64,000 nt of DNA from UBA1715 sp964346725 (GTDB lineage Bacteria > Bacteroidota > Bacteroidia > Bacteroidales > UBA1715): positions 1 to 64,000 of the forward strand of contig CAYFVM010000005.1 in assembly GCA_964346725.1 (NCBI GenBank), written 5' to 3'. Below, piece by piece: positions 8,364-15,188 of the stretch. The position numbers and the translations under genes were made by a program. Below the pieces are notes generated by a model, which saw only the letters and a program-made list of their open reading frames with translations, made no database searches and was not told where the DNA came from. Position 1 is the first letter of the stretch, and each line of letters opens with the position of its first letter.

Positions 8364-9070
8364 CCAAACCGAAAGAAGCAATTGTATTGGCAGGAGGATT
8401 TGGTACTCGACTACAAAAAGTAGTGAATGAAGTACCAAAACCAATGGCTCCGGTATGCGACAAACCATTTCTCTCGTATGTGCTGGATTACCTTATCCGG
8501 TATAAGTACACGCATGTAGTGTTGGCTACCGGCTATTTGCACGAAAAAATTGAAGACTATTTTGGCAACAATTATAAAGGACTTGCCATAAGCTATGCGC
8601 AAGAAACAACGCCATTAGGAACCGGCGGAGGCATTCTCAATGCTTTGCAATGTTGCAAAACCGAACAAGTAACGGTTCTCAACGGCGATACTTTGTTTTG
8701 CATAGATTTTTCGGACCTTGAAAAAACTTTTGCCTCACATACAAGTCCACTTACGATTATTTTGCGCTTGGTTGATGACACGTCTCGCTATGGCTCGGTA
8801 ACAATTTCAAACGAAGGAAAAATTGTTCGTTTTACCGAGAAAACTGCAACAAGTGGAAAAGGGTACATTAATGGTGGAATTTATCAATTGCACAAATCGT
8901 TGTTTGCTGATTTTACCGTAGGCCAAACGTTTTCGTTTGAAAAAGATATATTGGAACGATATTACCAACAGCTTCCGTTTTATGCCTTCCCTGTAGATGC
9001 TTATTTTATTGATATAGGCATTCCCGAAGATTACTTCAAGGCGCAGAAAGATTTTGCAAGACTTTTTTAA
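8351..9070 (+). CDS. hddC: D-glycero-alpha-D-manno-heptose 1-phosphate guanylyltransferase
   Basis: A 239-residue nucleotidyltransferase with the signature VLAGGFGTRLxxxxxxxPKPM at residues 14-34, a metal-binding NGDTLF motif, and the ending IDIGIPEDYFKAQKDF, common to HddC/RfbA-like enzymes. It has no left-handed helix tail. Its overlap with the heptose kinase gene (13 bp) supports GMP transfer to heptose 1-phosphate. A generic mannose-1-phosphate role is the alternative. It is the last gene of the operon that begins with the peptide transporter; no clear terminator follows on this strand. Confidence 0.82.
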   Translation: MDNVTKPKEAIVLAGGFGTRLQKVVNEVPKPMAPVCDKPFLSYVLDYLIRYKYTHVVLATGYLHEKIEDYFGNNYKGLAISYAQETTPLGTGGGILNALQCCKTEQVTVLNGDTLFCIDFSDLEKTFASHTSPLTIILRLVDDTSRYGSVTISNEGKIVRFTEKTATSGKGYINGGIYQLHKSLFADFTVGQTFSFEKDILERYYQQLPFYAFPVDAYFIDIGIPEDYFKAQKDFARLF

Positions 9071-9228
9071 TTTGCTTAGCCCTAACGGACTTCGTTCTTT
9101 CGTTTTGTGTTTTTCGTTATGCGTTTCACGATTGTTTTCCGTATGATGTGTATCCTATAACGCAAAATGTGAACAACGTTAATTGCAAAAATCCGTGTGA
9201 CAAGAATTACACAATGACGTATATGCAC

Positions 9229-9262
9229 AAAAAAAGAACCCCCACCTTTCGGTGAGGGTTCC
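9229..9262 (-). terminator. Terminator of the T9SS cargo gene
   Basis: On the minus strand, an 11-bp GAACCCTCACC stem with a GAAA tetraloop and GGTGGGGGTTC partner (one G-T wobble) is followed by seven Ts. It lies 30 bp beyond the stop at 9292. The remaining ~160 bp between this and hddC shows nothing recognisable. Confidence 0.85.
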
Positions 9263-9291
9263 GTAATTTTATGAATTAATCTAATTCAAAA

Positions 9292-10536
9292 TTATTTTAC
9301 GAATTTGATTGTTCCTTCTTGAGCTGTGATGAAATATACACCTTCGCTTAATGAACTAACTTCGAAACTTTCAGAAGCAGTAGCAACTACTTGACCAGCT
9401 ACATTATAAACTACGATTTGACCAGCAGATGTTACAACACCGTTTTCTACTGCGAAAGCAGAAGCATTAACGTCATTTACACCTGTTCCAGGATTTGGAT
9501 CAGCATATAATTTTGTATCACTTACAGTAACGTTTACTGTTACTCCGGATAAGTACAAATTCAACGCCTTTGCAGGATCTTGCGCTAAGAAAGCATTTAT
9601 ATAATCAGGGTTTGTACCTTTTACATAGGTAGAAGAAACGGGAATTGAGAATTCATAGCTAAAAGTACTCCCTGCTTCAATATTAGATGCGAATGTTGCG
9701 AAACCACCTTCTGCTACATCAGAGAAGTATGAAGTTGGTTGAGCATCTGAAGATTGGTCTACGAGAGAATACATAAGAGTAGTAATGTTGTCTTCAGCTT
9801 TACCACTAATTTGTACATTTACATATGTAGCACCAGCAGGTACAGTTACACCTGTTGCTTTTGATTGACCTTGGTATTTAAAACCATCTTCTGGTTTATC
9901 AGCTGGACCTTTACTTGTAAGAGGATATCCGTTTGTAATATCTCTTGCAGGTTCCCATAGAACTGAGAATTCTGTTGTGGTAATAGTCTTATCTACTGCA
10001 CTATTGAACGATTCATCAACACCAGAAGTTCCCGTTGGTTCACAACCAATCAGCAAATCAGCAGCAGTTAAACCACCTGGTACTTCTTCGTCTACTGCAT
10101 AAGTTCCGCCAGGATTAGTACAAATGCTATTGTTTGTTACATTTAAAACTGTTACAGCTTCAAATGGTACGTTTTCTACTACATCGAACTCACCATTAAC
10201 ATCAGATACTTTAGTAAAGTATCCAGCCTCAACTCTTTGGTCAATTAGGAACACTTTGAGTTTACCTGTATAGTTTGCAGTTCCTTTAATTGTAACTTGG
10301 AATGTTTCGCCAATAGCAGGAAGACCCCAAGCTTCACCTGTTACATCAAATACTGCGTCATCCAAAACAGTTCTGATACCACCTTGCCATTGATCAGAAA
10401 TTTCATCATTGTCACTGTCGGTACCATACGAGTTGTAAGGAACAGAAATTACACCTGTTTCTTTGTCGTACGTGAGTTGAGCCATAGCAGCAAATCCGCC
10501 GAAAACAGCTGCTAAAAATAAAAATACTTTTTTCAT
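9292..10536 (-). CDS. Secreted protein with type IX secretion C-terminal sorting domain
   Basis: 414 residues. An N-terminal Sec signal peptide (MKKVFLFLAAVFGGFAAMAQ) is followed by a long Thr/Asp-rich beta region with no recognised catalytic motif. The last ~75 residues form a type A T9SS sorting domain: VYNVAGQVV, then SLSEGVYFI and a terminal KFVK. The protein should be exported through the T9SS outer-membrane pore and attached to the surface or released. PorQ, encoded at 22.8 kb, belongs to that system. The ATG at 10536 was chosen because it begins the signal peptide; the frame upstream runs into an N gap, so the promoter is not visible. Confidence 0.8.
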   Translation of the reverse strand: MKKVFLFLAAVFGGFAAMAQLTYDKETGVISVPYNSYGTDSDNDEISDQWQGGIRTVLDDAVFDVTGEAWGLPAIGETFQVTIKGTANYTGKLKVFLIDQRVEAGYFTKVSDVNGEFDVVENVPFEAVTVLNVTNNSICTNPGGTYAVDEEVPGGLTAADLLIGCEPTGTSGVDESFNSAVDKTITTTEFSVLWEPARDITNGYPLTSKGPADKPEDGFKYQGQSKATGVTVPAGATYVNVQISGKAEDNITTLMYSLVDQSSDAQPTSYFSDVAEGGFATFASNIEAGSTFSYEFSIPVSSTYVKGTNPDYINAFLAQDPAKALNLYLSGVTVNVTVSDTKLYADPNPGTGVNDVNASAFAVENGVVTSAGQIVVYNVAGQVVATASESFEVSSLSEGVYFITAQEGTIKFVK

Positions 10537-10544
10537 AACTTTTT

Positions 10545-10644
10545 NNNNNNNNNNNNNNNNNNNNNNNNNNNNNNNNNNNNNNNNNNNNNNNNNNNNNNNN
10601 NNNNNNNNNNNNNNNNNNNNNNNNNNNNNNNNNNNNNNNNNNNN
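10545..10644. other. Scaffold gap (100 N)
   Basis: A run of exactly 100 N, a conventional unknown-size gap. Unlike the other two gaps, the flanks are not obviously duplicated, so real sequence, including the promoter of the T9SS cargo gene, may be missing. Confidence 0.99.
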
Positions 10645-10684
10645 TTCTCTGTACTGAAAACGAAAAAACATTATAGAAAAAATA

Positions 10685-10714
10685 TTGTATTAATCCGAAA
10701 AGTTTGTATTTTTG
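10685..10714 (+). promoter_or_regulatory. Promoter of the 168-aa lipoprotein
   Basis: TTG at 10685-10687, a 19-bp spacer, and TATTTTTG at 10707-10714. This is a full Bacteroidota TTG-N19-TAnnTTTG promoter 45 bp before the ATG. Confidence 0.7.
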
Positions 10715-10758
10715 CGCTGTCAAAAAAAAATATTATTAACTAATTAAAAACAAACGTT

Positions 10759-11265
10759 ATGAAAAAATTAAAAATTTTCGCATTGGCTCTAGTAGCCGCT
10801 TTAGGATTCAGCGCATGTAATGAAGATCCAGAAGAAGGTGCAACTTACAAAGAATCAACAGCCGTTATGGGTGGTGCAGCAAGTAGCAATGGTTCTTTTT
10901 ACACCTTTGACAATGGTGTTCAAACAAAAACACAATTGGGAGACGTTGCAACAAACGTTGTATTCTGCTTCCAAACAACTAACGGCAATTTCCAATTCAT
11001 TTCTGGAACAGAAGCAACTAACGAAATCGTAAAAGCTCAAGCTTCAGAAACAAAATTTGCTGAAATCGGAAGTGCAAAAGCTTCTAAATTTGAAAAATTG
11101 ACAGATGCTGATTTTACTTCTACTTCAATCATTATTGATTCTAAACTTGAAGCAGGTAAAAATGCTGTTGCTTTCAGTAATGCAAACTGTAAAGGTTTCT
11201 TCGAAGTTGTAGAGTACAATAAAGAAACTGAAGATCTAATTCTTAAAATTTGGATCCAAGAATAG
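10759..11265 (+). CDS. Small lipoprotein of unknown function
   Basis: 168 residues with a lipoprotein signal peptide ending in the lipobox LGFSAC (Cys20), followed by an acidic linker (NEDPEEG). The mature part is Thr/Ala/Ser-rich and predicted mostly beta, ending in EVVEYNKETEDLILKIW. No family is recognised. It has its own full promoter and a strong terminator, so it is a monocistronic and probably well expressed envelope protein. The acidic residues right after the lipidated Cys resemble the surface-export signal known for Bacteroidota lipoproteins, so exposure on the cell surface is possible but inferred. Confidence 0.75.
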   Translation: MKKLKIFALALVAALGFSACNEDPEEGATYKESTAVMGGAASSNGSFYTFDNGVQTKTQLGDVATNVVFCFQTTNGNFQFISGTEATNEIVKAQASETKFAEIGSAKASKFEKLTDADFTSTSIIIDSKLEAGKNAVAFSNANCKGFFEVVEYNKETEDLILKIWIQE

Positions 11266-11290
11266 TACGTTGATCTAAACTTACTCAAAT

Positions 11291-11324
11291 AAAAAGCTGA
11301 TTCACACTTGAGTCAGCTTTTTTT
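11291..11324 (+). terminator. Terminator of the 168-aa lipoprotein
   Basis: Stem AAAAAGCTGA (11291-11300) with TCAGCTTTTT (11313-11322), a 12-nt loop and a T run. It lies 25 bp after the stop codon. Confidence 0.85.
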
Positions 11325-11425
11325 ATGCCCATACCTATCGCATGTTGCTTGAAAAAATGAATAGTTATTGGAGTAGTTAGATTCATATAAGCTTCCAACT
11401 CAGAATTCATAACCCCTAACTATTT

Positions 11426-12931
11426 TCATTTTGTGGGTACTACTACTCGGCTTTCTTTTCCGTTTTTGTAATACACGGTGTACCTCAAACGACCGTTTTC
11501 TTCATAATAATTCCATGACTTAATGGCTTTGCCGTCGCGCCATTGTTCGTCATGTTCTATTCTGCCGTTCTTGTAGTAGTATATGTGTCGTCCGTTTGGT
11601 TTATCAGTGAAATATTCGCCACGAAAGGCTTTATTGCCATTTAGGAAGGAGCTTTTCCATACTCCAATTTTTTCACCGTAGGTATATTCGCCTTGGGTAA
11701 TTAAATCACCCTGGCGCACAACCCAAAAGCCCTGACGCGTGTCGCTTTTGTACATACCTTCAAGTATTTTCACGCCTTCGTCGTCATATTCTATACTCAA
11801 ACCTTCGCGCTCGCCATGCACGTATTCTTCCTCTTTTTGCACATCGCCGGAAGTGTTGTAAAACGTCCACAAACCATCATACAATCCGTTGTTATAGAAG
11901 CCGGTCTGCTTCAGCATCTCATTGGGATAATAAAATTTCCATAATCCGGTTTTCTTGCCATTAGCAAATCTACCTTCGGATTCCTTTTTCCCGGAAGGAA
12001 AAAAGAATTGCCACTCTCCCATTTTTTCACCTGTTTCGAGTGTAATGCCACGCCCAATCAATGTTCCAAGAGTATCGTACAATTCACCTGAGACTACTGC
12101 CCCTTGCTCGTTATAGTGACGATGTACGCCTATTGGGGTCTCGTTGCGATATGCACCTTTATATTTCAATGTGGAATCAGTATAATATTCTTTTTTCTCC
12201 TCCGGATCTTCGAATTCAGCCATAGTTGAGCTAGAATAAATGAGCGAATCGTGCTCATAGCTACCTACTTGCATAAGCTCACCGCGTTGGTTGTATAACT
12301 TATACAAGCCGTTGAGCTGACCATGCACGTAACTTGCTTCGGTTTTCATTTCACCATTAGGGAAAAATGTCATTTGCAAACCGGTCTTGCGCCCTTGCGA
12401 GTCTTTACGATTTATAGCTTGGCTGGAAATAATTCTATCGTTTTCGTAAATGGTAATGGTAATAATGGTGCTGTCGGCATATTCGTAGGCTTTGCCTTTG
12501 CGCTTGTTGTCTTGAAACGGAACCTCGCTGAGCAAGCTGCCATCGGGTGCAAAATGTTGCTCCACGCCTTGCCGAAGGTCGTTCACATACATCACTTGCA
12601 AACTCAAATACGTGACAGAATCGGCGGTAAGGTATTCTTTGTAATAGCCGTTTTTGTGATCTTCGAAATACGAAATCTCTTTTTCTAAACGGCCTTGCTC
12701 GTCGTAGAAACACCAAATACTATCGAGCTGCGAATTGCTGCGTTTCCCCATCGATTTTAGGACGCCTGTTTTGTAAAATGTTTTCCAATATCCGTCGGGC
12801 TTGCCATCAACCATCATTCCTTCGGACGAAACAGCGCCGTTTGGGTAGAAATATTGCGTAAATTCTTGTGCATTCGCATAGTGCGAACACACACATAAAG
12901 TAATTAACAGGATTCTTCGCATGGTTTTCAT
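11426..12931 (-). CDS. Secreted MORN-repeat protein (YwqK-like)
   Basis: 501 residues from the ATG at 12931. A signal peptide (MKTMRRILLITLCVCSHYAN, then AQ) precedes about fifteen tandem MORN-2 type repeats with the pattern YFPNGxxxxEGxxxxGxxxGxWxxY, for example YYPNEMLKQTGFYNNGLYDG. These repeats form an elongated beta hairpin array. Database annotation of this family as a YwqK antitoxin is common, but nothing here suggests a toxin-antitoxin pair. The protein is probably periplasmic or outer-membrane associated; its role is unknown. It lies directly downstream of the trpB remnant on the same strand and may now be read from that upstream region. Confidence 0.78.
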   Translation of the reverse strand: MKTMRRILLITLCVCSHYANAQEFTQYFYPNGAVSSEGMMVDGKPDGYWKTFYKTGVLKSMGKRSNSQLDSIWCFYDEQGRLEKEISYFEDHKNGYYKEYLTADSVTYLSLQVMYVNDLRQGVEQHFAPDGSLLSEVPFQDNKRKGKAYEYADSTIITITIYENDRIISSQAINRKDSQGRKTGLQMTFFPNGEMKTEASYVHGQLNGLYKLYNQRGELMQVGSYEHDSLIYSSSTMAEFEDPEEKKEYYTDSTLKYKGAYRNETPIGVHRHYNEQGAVVSGELYDTLGTLIGRGITLETGEKMGEWQFFFPSGKKESEGRFANGKKTGLWKFYYPNEMLKQTGFYNNGLYDGLWTFYNTSGDVQKEEEYVHGEREGLSIEYDDEGVKILEGMYKSDTRQGFWVVRQGDLITQGEYTYGEKIGVWKSSFLNGNKAFRGEYFTDKPNGRHIYYYKNGRIEHDEQWRDGKAIKSWNYYEENGRLRYTVYYKNGKESRVVVPTK

Positions 12932-12997
12932 GCCCAAACAAATTTTGATATCATGCAAAGTAACAGAAAAAGAGGGAAAAAAGGAAATATCTTATTT

Positions 12998-13224
12998 TCA
13001 CAAATTGTCAAGCACTTTTGCTCCAACTTCTTCAGAAAGACGTTTGGCAAAATAGAGAGGCGTAGGGCGTCCGGCGTACTGACGAAGCAATTCGTCTAAC
13101 TCCTTTTGAAATTCTGGCGTAGCCATTATTTGTAAGTAATTATTTTGTAACTCCATTAAATTTCCGGGACATAAACTCCCCAAAATTCACCGTAGTAGCC
13201 TTCTTCATTTACATTGTAGTCCAT
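12998..13224 (-). pseudogene. trpB: Truncated, frameshifted trpB (tryptophan synthase beta chain) remnant
   Basis: Minus-strand translation from the ATG at 13224 gives MDYNVNEEGYYGEFWGVYVP, the TrpB N-terminus, then a stop. In the next frame it continues through LMELQNNYLQIMATPEFQKE to GRPTPLYFAKRLSEEVGAKV, the TrpB segment before the PLP-lysine region. One extra T in the GAAATTTAATGG stretch (positions 13166-13177) would restore the frame. The match stops after GAKVL, and a stop codon follows three residues later, so about 80 of the ~395 residues remain and the PLP lysine and the whole catalytic core are lost. An intact-looking Trp leader peptide and attenuator hairpin lie just upstream, as in a trp operon whose first gene is trpB. 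Confidence 0.85.
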
Positions 13225-13262
13225 AATTTTCAATTTTATCTTTGTTGTTCGTTCTGTTTTTC

Positions 13263-13298
13263 AAAAAAAAGCCTGTCGGTGAGTTCTACAGGCTTTTT
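13263..13298 (-). terminator. Attenuator-type terminator upstream of the trpB remnant
   Basis: On the minus strand, stem AAAAAGCCTGT/ACAGGCTTTTT with an 11-nt loop is followed by an eight-U run. It lies between the Trp leader peptide and the trpB start, exactly where a transcription attenuator belongs. The loop sequence ACTCAC is perfectly complementary to GTGAGT, which overlaps the stop codon of the leader peptide (plus-strand 13346-13351), a possible competing antiterminator pairing. Confidence 0.75.
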
Positions 13299-13347
13299 AG
13301 CTCTTTTATATTTTCTCAATATTGCGATACCAATACGAAAATGTCAC

Positions 13348-13407
13348 TCACGGATTTGTTATCTGTAAGAGCCACCACCAATTGTTATTCAATATTTGGA
13401 ACATCAT
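13348..13407 (-). CDS. trpL: Tryptophan leader peptide (19 aa, three consecutive Trp codons)
   Basis: The short minus-strand frame MMFQILNNNWWWLLQITNP ends in TGA at 13348-13350. Three adjacent TGG codons (13372-13380) are extremely improbable by chance in a 19-codon frame, and the frame is followed ~50 nt later by a U-tailed terminator and then by the start of trpB. This is the canonical arrangement for ribosome-stalling attenuation of a tryptophan operon: with charged tRNA-Trp scarce, the ribosome stalls on the Trp codons and the terminator should not form. The start is the first of two adjacent ATG codons. No strong promoter was seen; it could also be read through from ubiX. Confidence 0.85.
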   Translation of the reverse strand: MMFQILNNNWWWLLQITNP

Positions 13408-13514
13408 TGTATACTTATTTCCTTTTTTACAATACAAATTGTTCAGAATAAAAATTGACATTTGCAATAGGAGGAATCATCTTTTTGTGAAAAATATAGA
13501 CAAACGAATGATTT

Positions 13515-14072
13515 TTATGCGTTTTGACCCCATCGAAAAGTATCGTTTGAAATGCCTAGCAAATCAATAATGCGGTCTACTACCGTATCGCAAATGGTTT
13601 CGATAGTATCTGGTTTGGAATAAAACGAAGGACTTGCCGGGCAAATGATACCTCCGGCAAGTGTGAGCAATTCCATGTTTTTAATGTGAATAAGACTGTA
13701 CGGCGTTTCGCGCGCTACAAGCACAAGTTTGCGACGTTCTTTAAGCATAACATCCGCAGTCCGAGTAATGAGTGTATCGGCGGTGCCGTGGGCTATTCTA
13801 CCTATCGTGCCCATAGAACAAGGACAAACAACCATAGCATCGTATTGTGCTGAACCCGATGCTATTGGTGCAAAAAAGTCATTGTCATTGTATTCTGTGA
13901 AGTCATACAGCCGAGGATTTGTGCCAATTTCACATTGCCACACTTGTTTAGCAGTTTTGGAAAACACCACGCTCACGGTGTCTTCTGCACCACAGAGCGT
14001 ATGGAGTTTTTCAAACAAACGTTGTGCATAAATCGCACCACTTGCTCCAGTAACTGCTACTACAATTTTCAT
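13515..14072 (-). CDS. ubiX: Flavin prenyltransferase UbiX
   Basis: 185 residues. It prenylates FMN to make the prFMN cofactor of UbiD-type decarboxylases. The N-terminus KIVVAVTGASGAIYAQRLFE is the flavin-binding signature, and later segments (CPCSMGTIGRIAHGTADTLITRTADVMLKERR, given here as CPCSMGT and ADVMLKERRKLVL) match the conserved FMN and substrate site. No ubiD partner is in the window. It is the last gene of a compact operon aspS-tadA-ompH-like-ubiX, with 3 bp between it and the ompH-like gene. Confidence 0.92.
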   Translation of the reverse strand: MKIVVAVTGASGAIYAQRLFEKLHTLCGAEDTVSVVFSKTAKQVWQCEIGTNPRLYDFTEYNDNDFFAPIASGSAQYDAMVVCPCSMGTIGRIAHGTADTLITRTADVMLKERRKLVLVARETPYSLIHIKNMELLTLAGGIICPASPSFYSKPDTIETICDTVVDRIIDLLGISNDTFRWGQNA

Positions 14073-14075
14073 CGG

Positions 14076-14732
14076 TTATTTCGTTGCTTTATTAGCAGCT
14101 TCAGTTGAAGCAGTATATCGTTGATTCATTACTTCAAGTACTTGATTGGTAATATTCAAATCGTCTTCAGCATAAAGCACACTGCTTTGGTATGCATTAT
14201 TCAAAATGATTTTGTATTTACCATCGGCATTGTAGAACTTAATGCATTCGTGCACGCTATCAATCAATTGGTCAAGCAACTTTTGTTCTTTTTGAGCCAA
14301 TTCTTGTTGTTTGGTTTGTTGCTCAACATACAAATTTTGTTGGCGTTGTGTCAACTCTGCTTCTTTTGCTTGCGCATCGGCAGTTGTGATGATACGGTTT
14401 TCCACTTGATATTGAAAATCTTGTACATCTTTTTGGAACTTTTCTGCTTTTCGTTGCAATTTCGCTTCTTCGGCAGAAACCATGTTTTGATATTGTTTTT
14501 CCAATTTTTGGTAGAACAAATAATTATGCATTACTGAATCAACAATAACGTATGCTATAGGAAACGATGCAATAGGAAGAACTTTCTCTTCGGCAGTAGT
14601 GTCATAGGTTGTATGAGTAGCAGTTTGAGCCTGCTCAACAGTTGTAGTTGACGTTTTTTTTACATAGAGTACAAACAAGACAATGATTGCCACTCCGAAA
14701 ATGATGTTTAGAATTACATTTGAATTTCTCAT
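14076..14732 (-). CDS. OmpH/Skp-family periplasmic chaperone-like protein
   Basis: 218 residues. One N-terminal membrane helix or uncleaved signal (residues ~8-24, VILNIIFGVAIIVLFVLYV) is followed by a Thr-rich linker and a long coiled coil (about 80-165) rich in Glu, Gln, Lys and Ala. A conserved C-terminal beta segment (YKIILNNAYQSSVLYAEDDL) then resembles OmpH/Skp, which holds unfolded outer-membrane proteins in the periplasm. The opening FPIAYVIVDSVMHNYLFYQK matches the first strand and helix of OmpH. It differs from classic Skp in being probably membrane-anchored. It lies between tadA and ubiX in one operon. Confidence 0.78.
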   Translation of the reverse strand: MRNSNVILNIIFGVAIIVLFVLYVKKTSTTTVEQAQTATHTTYDTTAEEKVLPIASFPIAYVIVDSVMHNYLFYQKLEKQYQNMVSAEEAKLQRKAEKFQKDVQDFQYQVENRIITTADAQAKEAELTQRQQNLYVEQQTKQQELAQKEQKLLDQLIDSVHECIKFYNADGKYKIILNNAYQSSVLYAEDDLNITNQVLEVMNQRYTASTEAANKATK

Positions 14733-14744
14733 TTTATTTACATT

Positions 14745-15188
14745 TTATCGTTTTGCTTTAAAAAAATTTTGTATCAATTCTTCGCATTGCTCGTGAAGCA
14801 CCCCGCCTACTACTTCCGTTTTTGGATGAAGAATTTGATCGTGCAATTTTGAAACGCCCCGTTTGGTATCGGAAGCGCCATACACTATTTTGCCAATTTG
14901 TACCCAATACGAAGCGCCACAGCACATTGCGCATGGTTCGAGCGTTACATAGAGTGTGCATTTTTGCAAACTTTTGCCACCCAAATAATCGGTGGCAATC
15001 GTAAACGCCTGCATTTCGGCATGAGCAGTTGGGTCATTGAGCATTTCCGACAAGTTATAGGCACGAGCAATCATTTGCCCTTCGCACACAATTACGGCAC
15101 CAATTGGCACCTCATCTTTTTCGTATGCTAATTTGGCTTGCTCTATGGCTTGCCCCATATAATATTCGTCGGACTTTTGCTCTGCCAC
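14745..15188 (-). CDS. tadA: tRNA-specific adenosine deaminase TadA
   Basis: 147 residues. A zinc-dependent deaminase converting A34 to inosine in tRNA-Arg(ACG). The catalytic HAE motif is at residues 56-58 and the zinc PCAMC motif at 85-89, with the expected spacing; the preceding AVIVCEGQMIARAYN is typical of bacterial TadA. The gene abuts aspS (one-base overlap) and is 12 bp upstream of the ompH-like gene, so it is in the aspS operon. Confidence 0.92.
   Translation of the reverse strand: MAEQKSDEYYMGQAIEQAKLAYEKDEVPIGAVIVCEGQMIARAYNLSEMLNDPTAHAEMQAFTIATDYLGGKSLQKCTLYVTLEPCAMCCGASYWVQIGKIVYGASDTKRGVSKLHDQILHPKTEVVGGVLHEQCEELIQNFFKAKR

Noticed and set aside
9071..9230. Possible small RNA between hddC and the terminator of the T9SS cargo gene
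   Set aside because: Only weak short inverted repeats and no promoter-terminator pair of its own; nothing beyond composition supports it.
11426..12931. MORN-repeat protein as an antitoxin of a toxin-antitoxin system
   Set aside because: The YwqK name is a family label. No small toxin-like ORF is next to it, and it has a signal peptide and many repeats.
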